This document shows, one piece after another, positions 62,219 through 64,000 of a DNA stretch of 64,000 nucleotides (position 1 is the stretch's first letter; each line of letters starts with the position of its first letter). The position numbers and the translations under genes are program-made. Source of the stretch: an uncultured Acidobacteriota bacterium (lineage in GTDB: Bacteria; Acidobacteriota; UBA6911; RPQK01; JAJDTT01); NCBI GenBank assembly GCA_951812665.1, contig CATOST010000030.1, positions 1 to 64,000 of the forward strand, written 5' to 3'. The notes below the pieces were generated by a model, which was given only the letters and a program-made list of their open reading frames with translations, was not told the origin of the DNA and made no database searches.

Positions 62219-63151
62219 ATGGAATACCGACGCTTCGGCAGCACTGAACTTCGAGTGAGCCAGATCGCCTTCGGAGGTGCCACCTTCGGCCGGGAGATCG
62301 ACGCGCCGACCGCCTGGCGCCTCCTGGATCGCGCCCTGGAGCGGGGAATCAATCTCCTGGACACGGCCGAGGCCTACAGCAACCGCGAGTCGGAACGCAT
62401 CATCGGCCGCTGGCTCGCCGACCGGAAAAACCGCCAGGAGATCGTCCTCGCCACCAAGTGCTACGGGAAGCTGAACGGGGACATCATCGCCGAGAAGATC
62501 GAGCAGAGCCTTCAATGCCTGCAGACCGACTGGATCGACCTCTTCCAAATCCACCACTTTCCCCACGACGGGGACCCCCTGGACGAGATCCTGGAGAGCC
62601 TGGACCGGGCCGTCCAGGCGGGCAAGGTCCGCCATCTGGGACTGAGCAACTGCGCCGCCTGGCAATTCTGCAAGGCGCTCTGGCAACAGGACCGGAGCGG
62701 ATGGGCCCGCTTCGAATCGATGCAGCCTTCCTACAGCCTGGTCGAACGCAGCATCGAATCGGAGATGATGCCCCTCTGCAAGGACCAGGACGTGGCCATC
62801 ATCTCCTACGCTCCCATCGCCTCGGGATTCCTGGCCGGCAAGTACTCCAAGGGAGGCCCTATCCCCGCCGGCACCCGGTTCGACGTCGCGCCCGGCCACC
62901 AGGACGTCTTTTTCAGCAATCGGAATTTCGCCTGTGTGGACCGGATCAAGGCCATTGCCGCGGAAGCCGGACGCTCACTGGTGGACCTGGCGCTGGCCTG
63001 GACCTTTTTTCACCCCGACATCACCTGCGTTCTCATCGGAGGGAGAAAGATCTCCCACGTGGATCAGGCTTTCGAAACCCTGGAGCGAGGCCTGGACCCG
63101 GAACTGAGGGAGCGCTTGGACCAAGCATCGCAGCCCAATACCTTCGGTTGA
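62219..63151 (+). CDS. Aldo/keto reductase
   Basis: 310 aa, GGAGGA before the ATG. Catalytic tetrad visible: Asp in LLDTAEAYSN, Tyr in the same segment, Lys in VLATKCYGK and His in FQIHHFPHD. GLSNCAAWQF and the NADPH-binding IGGRKISHVDQ are typical. Reduces aldehydes or ketoses with NADPH. The catalytic centre is complete, so activity is likely; substrate unknown. Confidence 0.9.
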   Translation: MEYRRFGSTELRVSQIAFGGATFGREIDAPTAWRLLDRALERGINLLDTAEAYSNRESERIIGRWLADRKNRQEIVLATKCYGKLNGDIIAEKIEQSLQCLQTDWIDLFQIHHFPHDGDPLDEILESLDRAVQAGKVRHLGLSNCAAWQFCKALWQQDRSGWARFESMQPSYSLVERSIESEMMPLCKDQDVAIISYAPIASGFLAGKYSKGGPIPAGTRFDVAPGHQDVFFSNRNFACVDRIKAIAAEAGRSLVDLALAWTFFHPDITCVLIGGRKISHVDQAFETLERGLDPELRERLDQASQPNTFG

Positions 63152-63191
63152 CCGGCCCGCCGGATTCGACCTCCCGCTACGGCCCTGGCAA

Positions 63192-63752
63192 TCAGCGGAT
63201 CCACTTCTTGACGTGCTCGTGGAGAAGCTCCGCCGTGTACTCCAAGCCGATGTCCATGCCGCGGTCCTGAAACCAGACCGTCGGCTCCGGCCCGCTCTTT
63301 TGCCATGCCAGGTGAGGCTTGTAAAGGACAAAAATGTCCCAAGCCGCATCGGAGCTGGGATATTCAAGCTGTTTGGCGTAGTTCTGGCGTCCGAAGTTCC
63401 AGAGATCCCAGAAGTGTTCCGCGCGCGGATCCCGGAGATAAGCAGTCGCCTGCTGCGCCGCCCTTCGAGAATCCCTGCCCAGGATGGGCGCCCAGAGAAT
63501 CAGAACCTTGATTCTCGCTCCGGATTCCTTGCTGAGAATGTTCTGGATGTCGGCCGCTCCCCGGAGGCAGTGGCCGCACGTGGGAGAGAAAACCGTCACC
63601 AGCCGGGTCCGGTCGGAGGCGGCGTTGAAGACGTTTACGAACTCCCGCCCGTCGGGGGAGACGGAGGTGATCCCGCGGCTGGGGCCCTGAAGCGCGACCA
63701 CGGCGCTGACCTGGATGAGAACCAGAAAAAGGGACAACAGAAGTCTTCTCAT
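63192..63752 (-). CDS. Secreted thioredoxin-like protein
   Basis: 186 aa from the ATG at 63752, which begins a signal peptide (RRLLLSLFLVLIQVSAVVA). The thioredoxin-fold active site is SPTCGHCLRGA, a CGHC pair like protein disulfide isomerases. VLILWAPILGRDSRRAAQQA follows. A role in disulfide exchange or reduction of an exported protein is likely. The longer start at 63815 is not needed. Ribosome site weak. Confidence 0.78.
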   Translation of the reverse strand: MRRLLLSLFLVLIQVSAVVALQGPSRGITSVSPDGREFVNVFNAASDRTRLVTVFSPTCGHCLRGAADIQNILSKESGARIKVLILWAPILGRDSRRAAQQATAYLRDPRAEHFWDLWNFGRQNYAKQLEYPSSDAAWDIFVLYKPHLAWQKSGPEPTVWFQDRGMDIGLEYTAELLHEHVKKWIR

Positions 63753-63823
63753 AACCTGTGCAGGGTAATGAATCCGGCGGCCGGGTGGCAAGTGCCGGCG
63801 GGATGCCGGAATCATCGGCTGCC

Positions 63824-64000
63824 CTACCGGGACCGGATGCCGATGGCGACCTCCTCCGCCTGCTGCAGGACCCTCAGCGTGTTCTCTCCCAGGATCAATC
63901 TGATCTGGTTCTCGTCATAGCCCCGTTTCAGCAACCCCTGGGTGATCTTGGGGAGAAAGCTGACGTCCTCCATCCCCCGGGGCATGTCCGCACCATCGAA
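63824..64000 (-). CDS. Membrane dipeptidase (peptidase M19), C-terminal end
   Basis: The last 58 codons of a gene entering from the right edge: GMEDVSFLPKITQGLLKRG, YDENQIRLILGENTLRVLQ, ending IGIRSR. This is the characteristic C-terminus of zinc-dependent membrane (renal-type) dipeptidases. The catalytic region lies outside the window. Confidence 0.8.
   Translation of the reverse strand, partial: FDGADMPRGMEDVSFLPKITQGLLKRGYDENQIRLILGENTLRVLQQAEEVAIGIRSR

Noticed and set aside
1..64000. CRISPR arrays, tRNA or rRNA genes
   Set aside because: No regularly spaced direct repeats or recognisable RNA gene sequences were seen on reading.

Overview
The window looks like an uncultured member of the Acidobacteriota. 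The best taxonomic clue is a GWxTD-domain protein (2436-4088), a family typical of that phylum. Supporting this weakly are GC-rich coding, many Tat- and lipoprotein-type secreted enzymes, and heavy expansion of sialidase-fold (BNR/Asp-box) proteins. No rRNA, tRNA or CRISPR array was seen, so the assignment is moderate at best.

Region 1 (1-45 kb) is a catabolic and secretory island rich in paralogues. It holds seven sialidase-like proteins (one cut by the window edge), two PHP-type metallohydrolases, two glycoside-hydrolase-like TIM-barrel proteins and three copies of an unrecognised secreted beta-sandwich-like family. Around 29-44 kb sits a likely organic-acid or sugar-acid pathway: D-2-hydroxyacid dehydrogenase, GntR/FCD regulator, C45 acyltransferase-like hydrolase, enolase-superfamily dehydratase, DapA-like aldolase or lyase, metallophosphoesterase, and a sodium/solute symporter fused to HEAT-like repeats. 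A split HpaI-type aldolase and a gamma-glutamyltransferase belong with it. Six copies of a short inverted repeat, TTATA-N3-TATAA, lie mostly in front of these genes and may be the operator of the local GntR regulator.

Mobile DNA has remodelled this island. Three complete copies of one IS (19-bp ends CAGCCCGTGGCAAAAGTCC or nearly so) are present. Two of them, A and B, bound an 8.1-kb composite transposon (10712-18833) that splits an HpaI aldolase gene exactly, with a 4-bp ATAG target duplication. Removing it and one duplication restores an uninterrupted frame of about 264 codons. Its cargo is two CsgG-like proteins, a pentapeptide-repeat membrane protein and IS debris. Copy C (TTAG duplication) separates a sialidase start codon from its Shine-Dalgarno sequence. 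Two 158-bp MITE-like elements carry related ends; one landed exactly on the stop codon of the gamma-glutamyltransferase gene.

Region 2 (45-64 kb) looks more GC-rich and less IS-ridden. It encodes a D-aminoacylase-type amidohydrolase, a large secreted GH32/43-like propeller protein, a sialidase fragment, an FAD oxidoreductase, a sulfatase, a 949-aa SF1 helicase next to an OLD-type TOPRIM remnant (Gabija-like arrangement), a DUF6807-like lipoprotein, a Gfo/Idh/MocA oxidoreductase, a Tat-exported class V aminotransferase, a hydroxyacid-oxoacid transhydrogenase, an aldo/keto reductase, a thioredoxin-like protein and the end of a membrane dipeptidase.

Taken together the genes suggest extracellular attack on complex glycans and glycopeptides, followed by uptake and oxidation, dehydration and aldol cleavage of acidic sugars or hydroxyacids. 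The true substrates cannot be read from sequence alone.
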